64,000 nt of DNA from Rebecca billardiae RCC1528 (taxonomy: Eukaryota > Haptophyta), in the NCBI GenBank assembly GCA_965240325.2, contig OZ251248.1, forward strand, positions 1,036,554 through 1,100,553, in the 5' to 3' direction. Of the stretch, positions 33,810-42,940 are shown in pieces. The notes beneath the pieces are model-generated. The model was not told the DNA's origin. It made no database searches and saw only the letters and a list, made by a program, of their open reading frames with translations. Position 1 is the stretch's first letter. Each line of letters opens with the position of its first letter. The position numbers were made by a program, and so were the translations under genes.

Positions 33810-34408
33810 GCAGCTTAGGCTCGGAGCAGCGGCGGCCGTCACACCAGTCGGGAGACTTGCCATCATTGATGATGACGACACTGGCCGGGGGCGCCGTCGC
33901 TGCGCGGTGACTCTCTGACGCAGGTGCTGATGCTGACACTAGCCATCATATATATATATCCGTATAAGATGGGGCGGGACACGTGGCGCGCGCGCCTCAG
34001 CGCGCCCTCGCGCCCCGCCGCCGAGCGCGCGCTGCTCGGCACCATGCGGCGCGAGCTGGGCATGCGCTGCCTGCGTGGCCAGGCCAAGATGCTCATCGCC
34101 CGCGCGCGCATGGCGCACGTGCGCCCGGGGGCACGCGCCCGCGGGGGCGCTGCATACGACGACTACTTCGAGACGACGGCTGACGACGCGTGGCACCGCG
34201 ACCACCGCGGTGGCGCGTGCGCGTCGACGCCAGACGGTGCCGTCGAGCTTCCGCTCGGCGATGGAGTGATGGGCGACTATGAGGGGGGGGACGACGGCGA
34301 GGAGCGCTGATCCTGGTGTTTGTCTCTGCTGCTCGATCTGCTGCTACAGCTTGCTGACTCTGACGCCTGCCCGTTCTGAGCATACCACGTCGTTAATATA
34401 TATATCCG
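33810..34408. other. Intergenic region with small ORF and AT block
   Basis: About 600 bp downstream of uL6 and upstream of the transposon. A plus-strand ORF 33969-34310 (113 codons, start MGRDTWRARLS) has balanced composition (YDDYFETTADDAWHRD) but no recognised domain; it may be a small gene or a remnant. ATATATATATCCGTATA at 33949-33965 is nearly repeated at 34396-34412, immediately at the left transposon end. Confidence 0.4.
33969..34310 (+). CDS. Small hypothetical ORF
   Basis: 113 residues starting MGRDTWRARLS, basic first half and acidic second half (YDDYFETTADD, DYEGGDDGEER at the end). No domain is recognised. It sits between uL6 and the TIR element, just after an AT-rich block that also borders the element. 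It could be a real small gene, a gene fragment carried with the element, or chance. Confidence 0.25.
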   Translation: MGRDTWRARLSAPSRPAAERALLGTMRRELGMRCLRGQAKMLIARARMAHVRPGARARGGAAYDDYFETTADDAWHRDHRGGACASTPDGAVELPLGDGVMGDYEGGDDGEER

Positions 34409-34434
34409 TATAGGGTGGAATTCCCATTTTCTGG
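34409..34434 (+). repeat. Left terminal inverted repeat
   Basis: 26-bp arm whose reverse complement occurs at 35727-35752 with 24 of 26 matches. Differences are at arm positions 10 and 13. Confidence 0.85.
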
Positions 34435-35726
34435 CGCACTTCCGCACTGGGGAGGCGGAAAAGCGGCATTTAATACGCGAATAAGGAATAAAAGAAGAAT
34501 GGGACTAAAGCGCACGCAGTGCGAAGAAATTTTTTCGGGTAGTAGCTTATCAGCGTAGTTATAGTATGCGAAGCACCAAGTGCTGCGAGGCGGCCTGCTT
34601 GCGCACGCGGCGTCCCGAGCACCCTCGGGGCTCAGCTGCGGCTCGGCCTGCGCGCGCTCAGCAAGCTCGCGTGCACCTTGCCCGCCGCCTCGACCGTCTC
34701 GAGCAAGAGGATCGACGTATGAGTGAGCGTGTGCCGCCGAGCTGCTGTCCGGCAGCTACCCGCGACTGCAGCCGCTGGCCGCGGTGCCTGGCCTCGGCGC
34801 GGCCCCACAGGCTCAGCGCTGGGAGCTCATCCTCCTCCTGCGCTCCTCCTCCAGGCGTTTGAGCCGCCGCCGTCTTGGCCGCCTCGTCCTCGTCGATCAG
34901 CTGAACGGCGGGAGTGATGTCTCTGCTCAGCTGAGTGTGACGTGACAAGCGAGGCGACGAGCGACAGCAGCCCGATGACCAAGCCGACGAGCTCATCGTA
35001 CGAGCCGTCACGCGTGCGCTCGTGCCGTGTCTGAGCTGGCTCGCGCTCGTACGCCGACCAGGCTTTGCTCGGACTGAACGCGTGTGCTCAGGCGTCCTTG
35101 CGTGTGCGCTTGGACGGCCGCGGGCCGTCATCTGGTCCGACCGCGCGCAGCTCGATCTCGGAAGCGTTGAGCTCCTCCGCGGTTGACTCACCCTCTGCAT
35201 CAGGCTCGACCACGGCAGCAGGCCCCGCAGCAGCCGCCAGGTAGCATCGGCAGGAGCCCCTGCGCCACCCGACGCCGTCCGCATATCGGCCAGCTTGCCG
35301 CACACGCGCTGGACCACGGCCTCGCCGCGCTTGACGCGGATGTGGTGCCAGGTCGTCGTGCCAATCGTTTGGCTATCGACAACGGGCACGGGCACCTCGA
35401 TCACGACAACGCCTGTCGCGTAGGCTGTGTAGCGATGTCCGTCCACGACTCCGTCGTGGGTGGACGGCGCACGGGGCCATCGCGGCCGTGGGCGCAAGTG
35501 TCTCGTGAATTGTTTGTTTAATTCACTAATTCGCCCAGCCGCTACATCGAACTCGACAACGGTTGCTTTTACACCCGCGGTCTTTTGACTGTGCAAATGG
35601 GGCGCCGCCCCATGCTCAAATCCGAAGAGAACGAAGATGTAAAAGTGTCTGGTCCCTAGATACTGTGCTGTCCGGGTCCCGGTCGTCCGGTCAGATCTGA
35701 GCAGCCGGATTTTCCGCCCGGACAGG

Positions 35727-35752
35727 CCAGAAAATGGGATTTTCACCCTATA
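35727..35752 (-). repeat. Right terminal inverted repeat
   Basis: Partner of the arm at 34409-34434. The outer four bases are TATA at both ends. Confidence 0.85.
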
Positions 35753-36141
35753 GCTGCTGAGCCTGATTAGCCGCGACTGCTGGCGGCGATCATCGCGGTT
35801 ACGGATGACCGATTACGACGCCACGAGGCGCACGCGACAGACCCGATCATATATTCATGCATAATCATTTATTATTCATTATTGACTGACAGACTGGACG
35901 ACGACTGCTGGTCAACCTGGTGAGTGAGTGGTGGGCCGTTGGCGTGCCTCGGATGACCGCCCGACTGATCAGACGAGTCAATCGCCATCGAACTACGTGA
36001 CGTGACACCGTCGCGTCAGGCCTGTCTCTGCACTCTGAAGTCCCAAGAGACGAGAGATGAAGATGTTAGCTAGATGGCGAGACATGAGAGTGACGGCGCG
36101 ACGCGACAGCGCGCCATCAACGAGTGGCGTTGCTGTCGTGA
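35753..36141. other. Intergenic region between transposon and HRGP gene
   Basis: 389 bp with an AT-rich centre (35846-35893, ATTTATTATTCATTATTG-like). It is the 3' side of the minus-strand surface-protein gene. No coding signal. Confidence 0.5.
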
Positions 36142-37486
36142 CTACATGCCGGCGAAGAGGTCCTCCTCCTCGTCGTCCTCGGCGCCGAGCGCGGCGCCGA
36201 GCCCCGGCGCGGCGCCGAGCGCGCCCGCCGCGGCGGGCGCGGGCGGCAGCGCGCCCGCCGCGGTGGGCGAGGTGAGCAGCGGCGTCGGCGCGGCGCGCGC
36301 GCCGTTGGGCGCGGCCGGCGGCGGCGCCACACCGCCGCCGGCGGGCGACGAGGGCGACGCCGCCGCGGCGGCGCCGGCCGGCGGCGGCGGCAGCAGGCTG
36401 AAGGGCGAGCCCGCCGTCGCGATGGCGGTCGAGATTGGGCGGTGGCCGGGGAGGCGCGCGAGCGGGAGGCCGCCGCTGCCGCCGCCGGGCGAGACGGCGG
36501 CGCCGGGCGGCGGCGCGAGCGGCAGGCCGCCGCTGCCGCCGCCCGCGCCCACGCCGCCGCCCGGCGGCGGCTGCAGCGCGAGCGCCGCCGCCGCGCCCGA
36601 CGGCTTGCGCCTCGCCGCGGGCAGCGTGACGGAGATGGCGCCGCCGCCCGCCACGCCGCCCAGCGGCTGCGGCGAGAGCGAGGGCGAGAGGCGCGACTCG
36701 GCGAGCGCCGCGGAGGCGGAGAGGGCGGAGGGCGGCGGCTCGGCGGCCGAGCTGGCCGGCGGCGCGCCGCCGAGGCCGCCGCCCAGCGCGTGCGGCGCGG
36801 CGGTGTGCTCGGCGCTCGCCAGCTTGGGCGAGCGCGGCGACGCGGGCGAGAAGAGCCAGTCGTCGTCGTCGTCGTCGTCATCGTCGTCGGCAGCCGCCGC
36901 CGCCGCCCCGGCGGCGCGGCCCGCGCCGCCGGTCGCCGCCGCCGCCGCCGCCGCCGCCGCGGCGAGCCCGCCGCCGCCGCCGCGCGCGGGCGGCGCCTCG
37001 GCGACGCCGTGCGCGGCGCACGCGCACGCGCCGCCGGCGGCGTCGGGCGCGGGCGGCTGCTTGAAGAGCCCCAGGGAGCTCAGCCACGGCCGGGGCGCGC
37101 CGCCCGCCGGCGCGCCGCTCGCCGCCGGCGCGTCCGCCCCGCCGCCCGCCGCCTCCGCGGGCGGCGTGTTGTTGGACGACAGCGTGGACACCGGGGTGGC
37201 CACGGCCGCGCCGCCAAACATGGAGCCGCCGCCGTCGTCGTCGTCGAGCAGCTTGCTGCCGCCGCCGCCGGCGTGCGCGAGCCTGAGCGCGTAGCGCGCG
37301 CAGACGCAGAGCACGCAGCAGCAGAGCAGCAGGGCGAGGCACGCCGTCGCGATCACGAGCGCGAGCACCCACTGCTCCTCCGCCGAGCCGCCGCCCAGCG
37401 CGCCAAACGCGCCGCCGCCGCCGCCACCACCGCCCGCCTGTGCGCGCGCCTTGAGCAGCGCCGCCATCATCGCCGCGGAGTCGTCC

Positions 37487-37520
<34 letters not shown>

Positions 37521-38042
37521 GCTTGGCGCCGCCGCCGCCCGCGCCGCCGCTGCCGCCCTTGCCGCCGCCGCCGCCGCCGCCCTCGGCGGGCTTGGGCGCC
37601 ACGGGCGGCTGCACGGGGCACTTGTCGCGCGCCACGAGCTCGGCGCCGCCCGGCGCCGCCTTTGAGCCGGCGCACAGCCCGGAGCCCTCGGCCGGCGGCA
37701 CGCGCGGCACGCAGCGCTTGGGCGCGTCGGGCGCGTTGCACCACATGCACAGCCGCGGCACGGGGCCGCCGCCGCCCTCGGGCGCCGCGCTCTTGTCCTG
37801 CTCGAGCGTGCAGCGCAGGCACCCTGCGCGCGGCGCGCGGCCGCAGGCGGTGGCGCGGCGCGTGAGCCGCGCGGCGGGCGCGCGGCGCGCGCGCGCCGCG
37901 CGCCGCGCGCCGCACCGCTGGCGTGGTAGAGGCCGCAGCGCTCGACCGGGTCGGAGGGCAGGTCGGACGCGGCGGGGCGCGGCCGGCGCGTCGGCCGCTC
38001 CTTCTGCGTCGGCATCGGGTGCGCCGTCGCGTTGCGCCTGAA

Positions 38043-38101
<59 letters not shown>

Positions 38102-39338
38102 TCTCGCGCCGCGGTCGATCGGAGGCGGGCGGGCGCTCGGCGGGCGAGGGCGAGGGCGCGGCGCGCCGCCGCGGCGGGGGCGCCGGCGAGGGCGAGGGCG
38201 GAGGCGGCCGCGGCGAGGGCGAGGGCGAGGGGGGCGGCGGCGACGGCGACGGCGATGGCGATGGCGATGGCGATGGCGATGGCGACGGCGGCGGTGGCCG
38301 CGGCGACGGCGACGGTGAAAGCGGCGAGGGCGAGGGCGAGGGCGACGGCGGCGGTGGAAGCGGCGAGGGCGAGGGCGGGGGCGGCCGCGGCGGTGGCGGC
38401 GGCGACGGCGAGGGCGACGGCGACGGCGACGGCGACGGCGATGGCGGCGGCGGCGCCGGCGAGGGCGAGGGCGGCGACAACGCCACGGGCAGCGGCAGCG
38501 TCGGCGCGGCCGCCGCCGCGCGGTCAAAGCCGGGCGCCGACTCGCGCAGCGCGCCGTCCGCTGGCTCGGCGGGCGGCTGCTCTCCGGCGGCCGCATCGGC
38601 GCTCGGGCCGTCAGCCGCGCCCGCGCCCGCGGCTGCGGCGCCCGCGCCGCCCGCCAGCGCGAGGTCGGCGCGCGCGGCGCGGATCGCGGCGGCGTCGGGC
38701 GCGAGCATGCTGTACAGCCGCGCGCCCGCCGCGCCTGCGCGATCGGCGGCGTACGCCCCGCCCGGCCCCGCCGCCGGCGGCTGCTGCGCGCCCGCCGAGT
38801 CGGGCGGCGGCGTGCCGCCGGCCACGCCGAGCGCGGCGGCGGCGGCGGCGGCGGGCGGCAGCAGCGCGCCCGCGTTCACGGCGAGCGCGACCTCGCGCGC
38901 CGCGGCGGACTCGGCCGCCGAGGGCGCCGACGGCTCGAGCGGCGGCTCGTCGGGCGCGTGCGCGTCGGCGTCGGAGGGCGGTCCCGCGTCCGCGCGCTCA
39001 GGCGGCGGCGGCGTGCCGTCGTCAGGCGGCGGCGCGTCGGGCGGCGGCGCGTCGGGTGTGCCGGGCGCCGGCTGCGCCGGCCCCGCCTCGGGCGCGCCCA
39101 TCGGCGTCGCGCCGGCCGGCGGCGCCGCGGCGCCGGCCGCGCCGCCGCCGCCGCTCGGCGCGGCGCGCGGGCACTTGGCCGCGGCGCACTGCGAGCACAT
39201 GCCGATCTGCGCGATCCAGTCGTTGCAGCACTCTTCGCACACGTTGCAGCCGACGGACGGGTCGCACGAGGCCAGCTCGCCCGCCGCGCCCAGCGCGCCG
39301 CCGCCGAGCAGCAGCAGCGCGAGCAGCGTGCGGCACAT
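36142..39338 (-). CDS. Cys-rich, (Ser-Pro)n hydroxyproline-rich-type single-pass surface protein
   Basis: Exons complement(36142-37823, 37916-39338), GT-AG intron of 92 bp, 1,034 residues. Domain order: signal peptide ([17 protein letters not shown]), a Cys cluster [16 protein letters not shown]....C at about residues 20-55, a Pro/Ala region, a long SP/PPP repeat (38170-38490) like extensins and pherophorins, a poly-Gly run coded by (CCG)n at 38043-38100, and a second Cys set across the splice junction ([24 protein letters not shown]). One membrane helix follows, [20 protein letters not shown], then a cytosolic tail with poly-Asp and an acidic end (EDDEEEDLF). Probably a glycosylated cell-coat or adhesion protein. 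SP repeats would be sites for prolyl hydroxylation (inference). Start 39338 was chosen; ATG 39353 is also possible. Confidence 0.75.
38041..38490. repeat. (CCG)n and GGCGAG/GGCGAC repeats encoding poly-Gly and Ser-Pro tracts
   Basis: On the minus strand (CCG)n gives poly-Gly (38043-38100). The following hexamer-like GGCGAG/GGCGAC/GGCGAT repeats give Ser-Pro dipeptides. The Ser codons vary (TCG, TCC, TCA-type wobble), so the protein repeat is kept while the DNA diverges. Confidence 0.9.
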
Positions 39339-39460
39339 GGCGGCGGCGCCCATCAGAGGCGTGCTTGCTGCTGTCAGGGAGCCTGTCGGTGGCACACAGT
39401 CCGGGCGCGCTGCGGCCGGACGCCGCCCCCTGCGCGCCGCGGCGACGTGGGTGGGCAGCT
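39339..39460. promoter_or_regulatory. Shortest divergent spacer, probable shared promoter
   Basis: Only 122 bp separate the start codons of the surface-protein gene (-) and ribosomal protein uL15 (+). Both promoters must overlap or use sequence inside the first introns. Confidence 0.4.
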
Positions 39461-40196
39461 ATGGTGCGTGCGGCCTCGCCATGGGCCGCGCGTGGGCGCG
39501 CGCCGCCGCGCCGGCCGGCGGCGGGCGAGGCCGCGCGCGGGCGGCGCGCCGCCGGCCCCCGGCGCGAGCTCGTGCTCACGCCGAGCCCGCCCTCCCGCGC
39601 GCGCCGCCCCGCGCCCCCCCGCGCCCCGCGCAGCCGACGCACCTGCGCAAGCACCGCAAGAAGCGCGGGCACCGCACGGTCGGCTATGGCCGGGTGGGGC
39701 AGCACAGGAAGCATCCGGCCGGCCGCGGTAACGCCGGTGGGCAGCACCACCACCGCATCATGATGGACAAATAGTGCGCGCGCGCGCGCGCGCACGAGCG
39801 CCGCGCGGCCGAGCGGCGGGCGAGCGGCGAGCGGCGAGCGGCGGCCGCTCACACCGCGCCCGCCCGCCCGCCGCGCCGCGCGCGGCGCGCCCGGCGCGCA
39901 GCCACCCTGGCTACTTTGGCAAGGTGGGCATGCGGTACTTCCACAAGACGAAGAACCAGTTCTTCTGCCCCACCATCAACCTCGACAAGCTGTGGACGCT
40001 CGTGCCCGAGGAGGTGCGCGCCAAGGCGAGCGCCAAGTCTGCGCCCGTGATCGACTGCATCGAGAAGGGCGTGTTCAAGGTGCTCGGCAAGGGCGCGTTG
40101 CCAGACGTGCCCGTGATCGTCAAGGCGAAGTACTTCTCCAAGCTCGCCGAGAAGAAGATCAAGGACGCCGGCGGCGAGTGCGTGCTGGCCGCATGA
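39461..40196 (+). CDS. RPL27A: Large-subunit ribosomal protein uL15 (RPL27A/L28)
   Basis: Cytosolic 60S protein. Exons 39461-39463, 39634-39773 and 39902-40196 give 145 residues, normal for the family. Exon 1 is the ATG alone; the donor GTGCGT follows it directly. Conserved segments: [40 protein letters not shown], then [18 protein letters not shown] built across intron 2, and [12 protein letters not shown]. The ORF seems to end at a TAG at 39772, but splicing at 39773|39902 restores the invariant KYHPGYFG. Introns are 170 and 128 bp, both GT-AG. Confidence 0.97.
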
Positions 40197-40761
40197 GCGC
40201 GCGCGCTCGGGCGCGCCGCCCGCCCCGCCGCCGCCGGCTTTCGGCGGCGGGCGGTGGGCGCGCGCGGGGCGTGCTGGCGGGCTGTGCGCGCGCACCCCGC
40301 CAGCGCTCGGCCCGGCACTCCAGCTGACCGTCGCCCGCCGCCGGTCGCTCACGAGCCGTGGGCGCGCCGGGCGCGGGCCGTTGGAGCCGTCGTCAGGCTG
40401 GCAATCTGCCGGGCGGGCCGCTCTGTGAGTGACCGTCACGGACTGACCGGGCGGCGGGCCCGGCAAAAGCCCGCCGCTGACGCAGCCTGACGTCCGAAGC
40501 CTGCTTGTCGTTGCTGGGTGATGATCTTCCGATCTGTCGCGCGTGGGGAGGCGGCATTGTCCTAGCTAGCTCGAGCCGCGCGGCGCTGCCGTCCAAGGCG
40601 GCTAGTTATCGTTGGCAGCGTGTGTCTCACAGACACGACAGTCGACAGAATCTTCATCACTATGGTACCGTAACTAGCTGATGTCGGTCAGACCGCGTCT
40701 TGTAGTTGACGAACAGCTGTACTGTCCGCGCGTAACTGCGGCGGCAGCGCCGCGCCTCATC
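40197..40761. other. Intergenic region between uL15 and RCC1-SRCR gene
   Basis: 565 bp. The first ~120 bp continue the GC-rich bias; from about 40480 the DNA becomes balanced in composition and likely contains the promoter of the downstream gene. No ORF is convincing. Confidence 0.5.
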
Positions 40762-42831
40762 ATGGCAGCAGCAGCGGCCATGCCATCATCACGCGCCGCA
40801 AAGCGCGCCGCGCCGCTCGCGCTCGCCGCCGCGCTGGGCGCGCTGATGGGCGCGGCGGCGGCGGCGGGCGCCGCGGCGCCGCCGCGGCCGGGCGGCGCCA
40901 ACGCCTCCGCCGCGCCGCCGCGCTGCGCGGGCCACGTCTCCGCGGGCTACGAGCACTCGTGCGCGATCACGCAGGCGGGCGCGCTGCTCTGCTGGGGCTC
41001 GGACGACCACGGCCAGCTGGACGTGCCGCCGGGGTACGCGTGGGCGCGCGTCTCGGCGGGGAAGTACCACACGTGCGGCGTGACCACCTCCGCCACGCTC
41101 GTCTGCTGGGGCGCGGACAAGCACCACGAGGCCGAGAGCCTCGCGTCGCACGCGTGGTCGGACGTGTCCGCGGGCGCGGGCAGCACGTGCGCGCTCACGA
41201 CGACGGGGCGGCTGGCGTGCTGGGGGGACAACCAGTACGGGCAGGCGCAGGTGCCCGCGGGCGTCTTCACCGCCGTCTCCGCCGGCTTTGGCGACACGGT
41301 CTGCGCCCTCGAGACCTCGCGCGCCATCGCGTGCTGGGGCAGGGCCTCGGACGGCCAGACGGCCGTGCCGCCAGGCGTCGAGTGGGCCGCCGTCTCGACG
41401 GGCTGGCTGCACGCGTGCGGGCTCGCCGCGGCGCGCCGGCCGGGCGCACGCCCCGCCGACGCTGCCGACGCCGACGCCGCCGCCCCCGCCGCGACCGACG
41501 ACGGCGTGGGCGCCATCGTGTGCTGGGGCAACAACGACTTTGGTCAGCTGGACGTGCCTCCGCTGCGCCGCTCCGAGGGCAGCCGGTGGGTGGGCGTGGC
41601 GGCGGGGCACTCGTACACGTGCGGGCTGACGGACGCGGGCGCGCTGCGGTGCTGGGGGCACCTGCCCTTCGGCCTCGACCGCGTCCCGCCCGGCGTGCGC
41701 TGGTCCGAGCTCTCCGCGGGCTACTACCACGCGTGCGGCTTTGGCGGGTCGGGGTCGGGGTCGGGGTCGGGGCCGGGCGGCGGCCTCCGCTGCTGGGGCC
41801 TCGACTACGACGGCCAGGCGGAGGTGCCGGAGGGCTTCGACTTCTCGGCGGCGTGCGCGCGCGCGGGCGTGCCCGCCGAGCACAAGGGCGGGCGCGGCGG
41901 CTGCCCCGCGCGCCAGCTCGCGCACGTCGGCGCGGGCTACGCCACGCGCGCGGCGGTGGTGGCCGAGTGCCAGCGCGTCGGCTGCGGCTACTACGTGTGG
42001 CACAGGCCGCGCGGCGCGCCGCCCGCCGCCGCGCCGTCGGCGTCGGCGGCGGAGGCGGCGGAGGCGGGCGGGCGCGCGTGGTTCTGCCGCGACGACTACT
42101 ACGAGGCGACGGGCAACGCCGCCGACTGGCCCGAGTGGGAGGTCGGCCGCCTCAAGCTCGGCTGCGCCGCGTCCGACGGTGACGTGCGGCTGAGCGCGTA
42201 CCCGCGCGGCGAGATTTACATCTCGGAGGGCGGCGTGTGGGCGACGCTGTGCGGCGCGCTCGACCTGCCCACGGCGGGCGTGATCTGCCGGCAGCTGGGG
42301 TACGAGCGCGCGGCGCTGACGTACACGTACTGGGGCCAGGAGTACGCGTACCTCGGCGTGCACGCGCCGCGGTGCACCGGCGCCGAGCCGCGGCTCGACG
42401 CGTGCGCGCGGCGCGAGGTCGACTGCGCGGCCGCGGGCGGGCACGCGCGCGACCAGGGCATCGAGTGCGCGGGCGGGCGCGCGGCGGCGGCGGGCGGGCC
42501 GGACGCGGCGGAGTGCGGCACGGCGCCGATCGCGCGCCACGCGCACACGCCGCTCGGCGCGACGCTCGGCGCGTCGCGCGGCGGCGAGCTCGCCGTCAGC
42601 CACGACCACCACGGCCGCACCGTCGCGCCCGCCGACCTCGCCGCCCGCCTCGGGCCGGCGGCGCTGCGCGCGCGCGCGCGCGCGCGCGCGCGCGGCGGCG
42701 CGTGGCGTGCGCGGCGCGGCGGGGCGGCGGCGCTGCTGCTCGGCGCGGGGGCGCTGGCGGCGCTCGCGCTGGGCGCCGCCGTCGGCCGCCGCCGCCGCGG
42801 CCGCGCGGCCGCCGCGCTCGCGCTCGTGTGA
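40762..42831 (+). CDS. Secreted RCC1-like propeller plus SRCR domain, membrane-anchored
   Basis: Intronless; ATG 40762 gives 689 residues (alternatives 40681 and 40780). Signal peptide/anchor: APLALAAALGALMGAAAAAG. About seven RCC1-like blades follow, each with SAG..H.CG....G.L.CWG and ending D..GQ..VPPG, e.g. LLCWGSDDHGQLDVPPG and CWGNNDFGQLDVPP. Paired Cys in each blade (HSCAI...LLCWG) fit an extracellular, disulphide-bonded propeller, unlike the cytosolic RCC1 proteins elsewhere in the window. A Cys-rich linker leads to an SRCR domain (about 42183-42470: VRLSAYPRGEIYISEGGVWA, LCGALDLPTAGVICRQLGY and C..AEPRLDAC). The C-terminus has a membrane helix (ALLLGAGALAALALGAAVG) and a short basic tail. 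Probably a surface receptor or adhesion protein; ligand unknown. Confidence 0.85.
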   Translation: MAAAAAMPSSRAAKRAAPLALAAALGALMGAAAAAGAAAPPRPGGANASAAPPRCAGHVSAGYEHSCAITQAGALLCWGSDDHGQLDVPPGYAWARVSAGKYHTCGVTTSATLVCWGADKHHEAESLASHAWSDVSAGAGSTCALTTTGRLACWGDNQYGQAQVPAGVFTAVSAGFGDTVCALETSRAIACWGRASDGQTAVPPGVEWAAVSTGWLHACGLAAARRPGARPADAADADAAAPAATDDGVGAIVCWGNNDFGQLDVPPLRRSEGSRWVGVAAGHSYTCGLTDAGALRCWGHLPFGLDRVPPGVRWSELSAGYYHACGFGGSGSGSGSGPGGGLRCWGLDYDGQAEVPEGFDFSAACARAGVPAEHKGGRGGCPARQLAHVGAGYATRAAVVAECQRVGCGYYVWHRPRGAPPAAAPSASAAEAAEAGGRAWFCRDDYYEATGNAADWPEWEVGRLKLGCAASDGDVRLSAYPRGEIYISEGGVWATLCGALDLPTAGVICRQLGYERAALTYTYWGQEYAYLGVHAPRCTGAEPRLDACARREVDCAAAGGHARDQGIECAGGRAAAAGGPDAAECGTAPIARHAHTPLGATLGASRGGELAVSHDHHGRTVAPADLAARLGPAALRARARARARGGAWRARRGGAAALLLGAGALAALALGAAVGRRRRGRAAAALALV

Positions 42832-42940
42832 GTGAGATCGCGCGCGACCCGTCACTGCTCGAAGTCGAAGAAGATCTAGATCTGATGAAAGAAAGCTGCG
42901 CCGCCATCGTGCGCGAGCGCGAAATAAAAAAAAGAGCTAG

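Larger units (their letters stand above)
34409..35752. mobile_element. TIR-bounded DNA transposon, about 1.34 kb
   Basis: The two ends form a near-perfect inverted repeat: left 34409-34434 reads TATAGGGTG..A..CCCATTTTCTGG and the right end 35727-35752 is its reverse complement with only two mismatches over 26 bp. TATA sits at both outer edges, compatible with a TA or TATA target duplication as in Tc1/mariner- or Harbinger-like elements. The interior is clearly less GC-rich than neighbouring genes. On the minus strand a long frame (about 34658-35746) includes THDGVVDGHRYTAYATGVVV and TTTWHHIRVKRGEAVVQRVC. A neighbouring frame ends in an acidic stretch plus PSKRTRK (stop 35088), like a nuclear-targeting C-terminus. 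No transposase domain is recognised, so autonomy is unclear. Confidence 0.72.
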
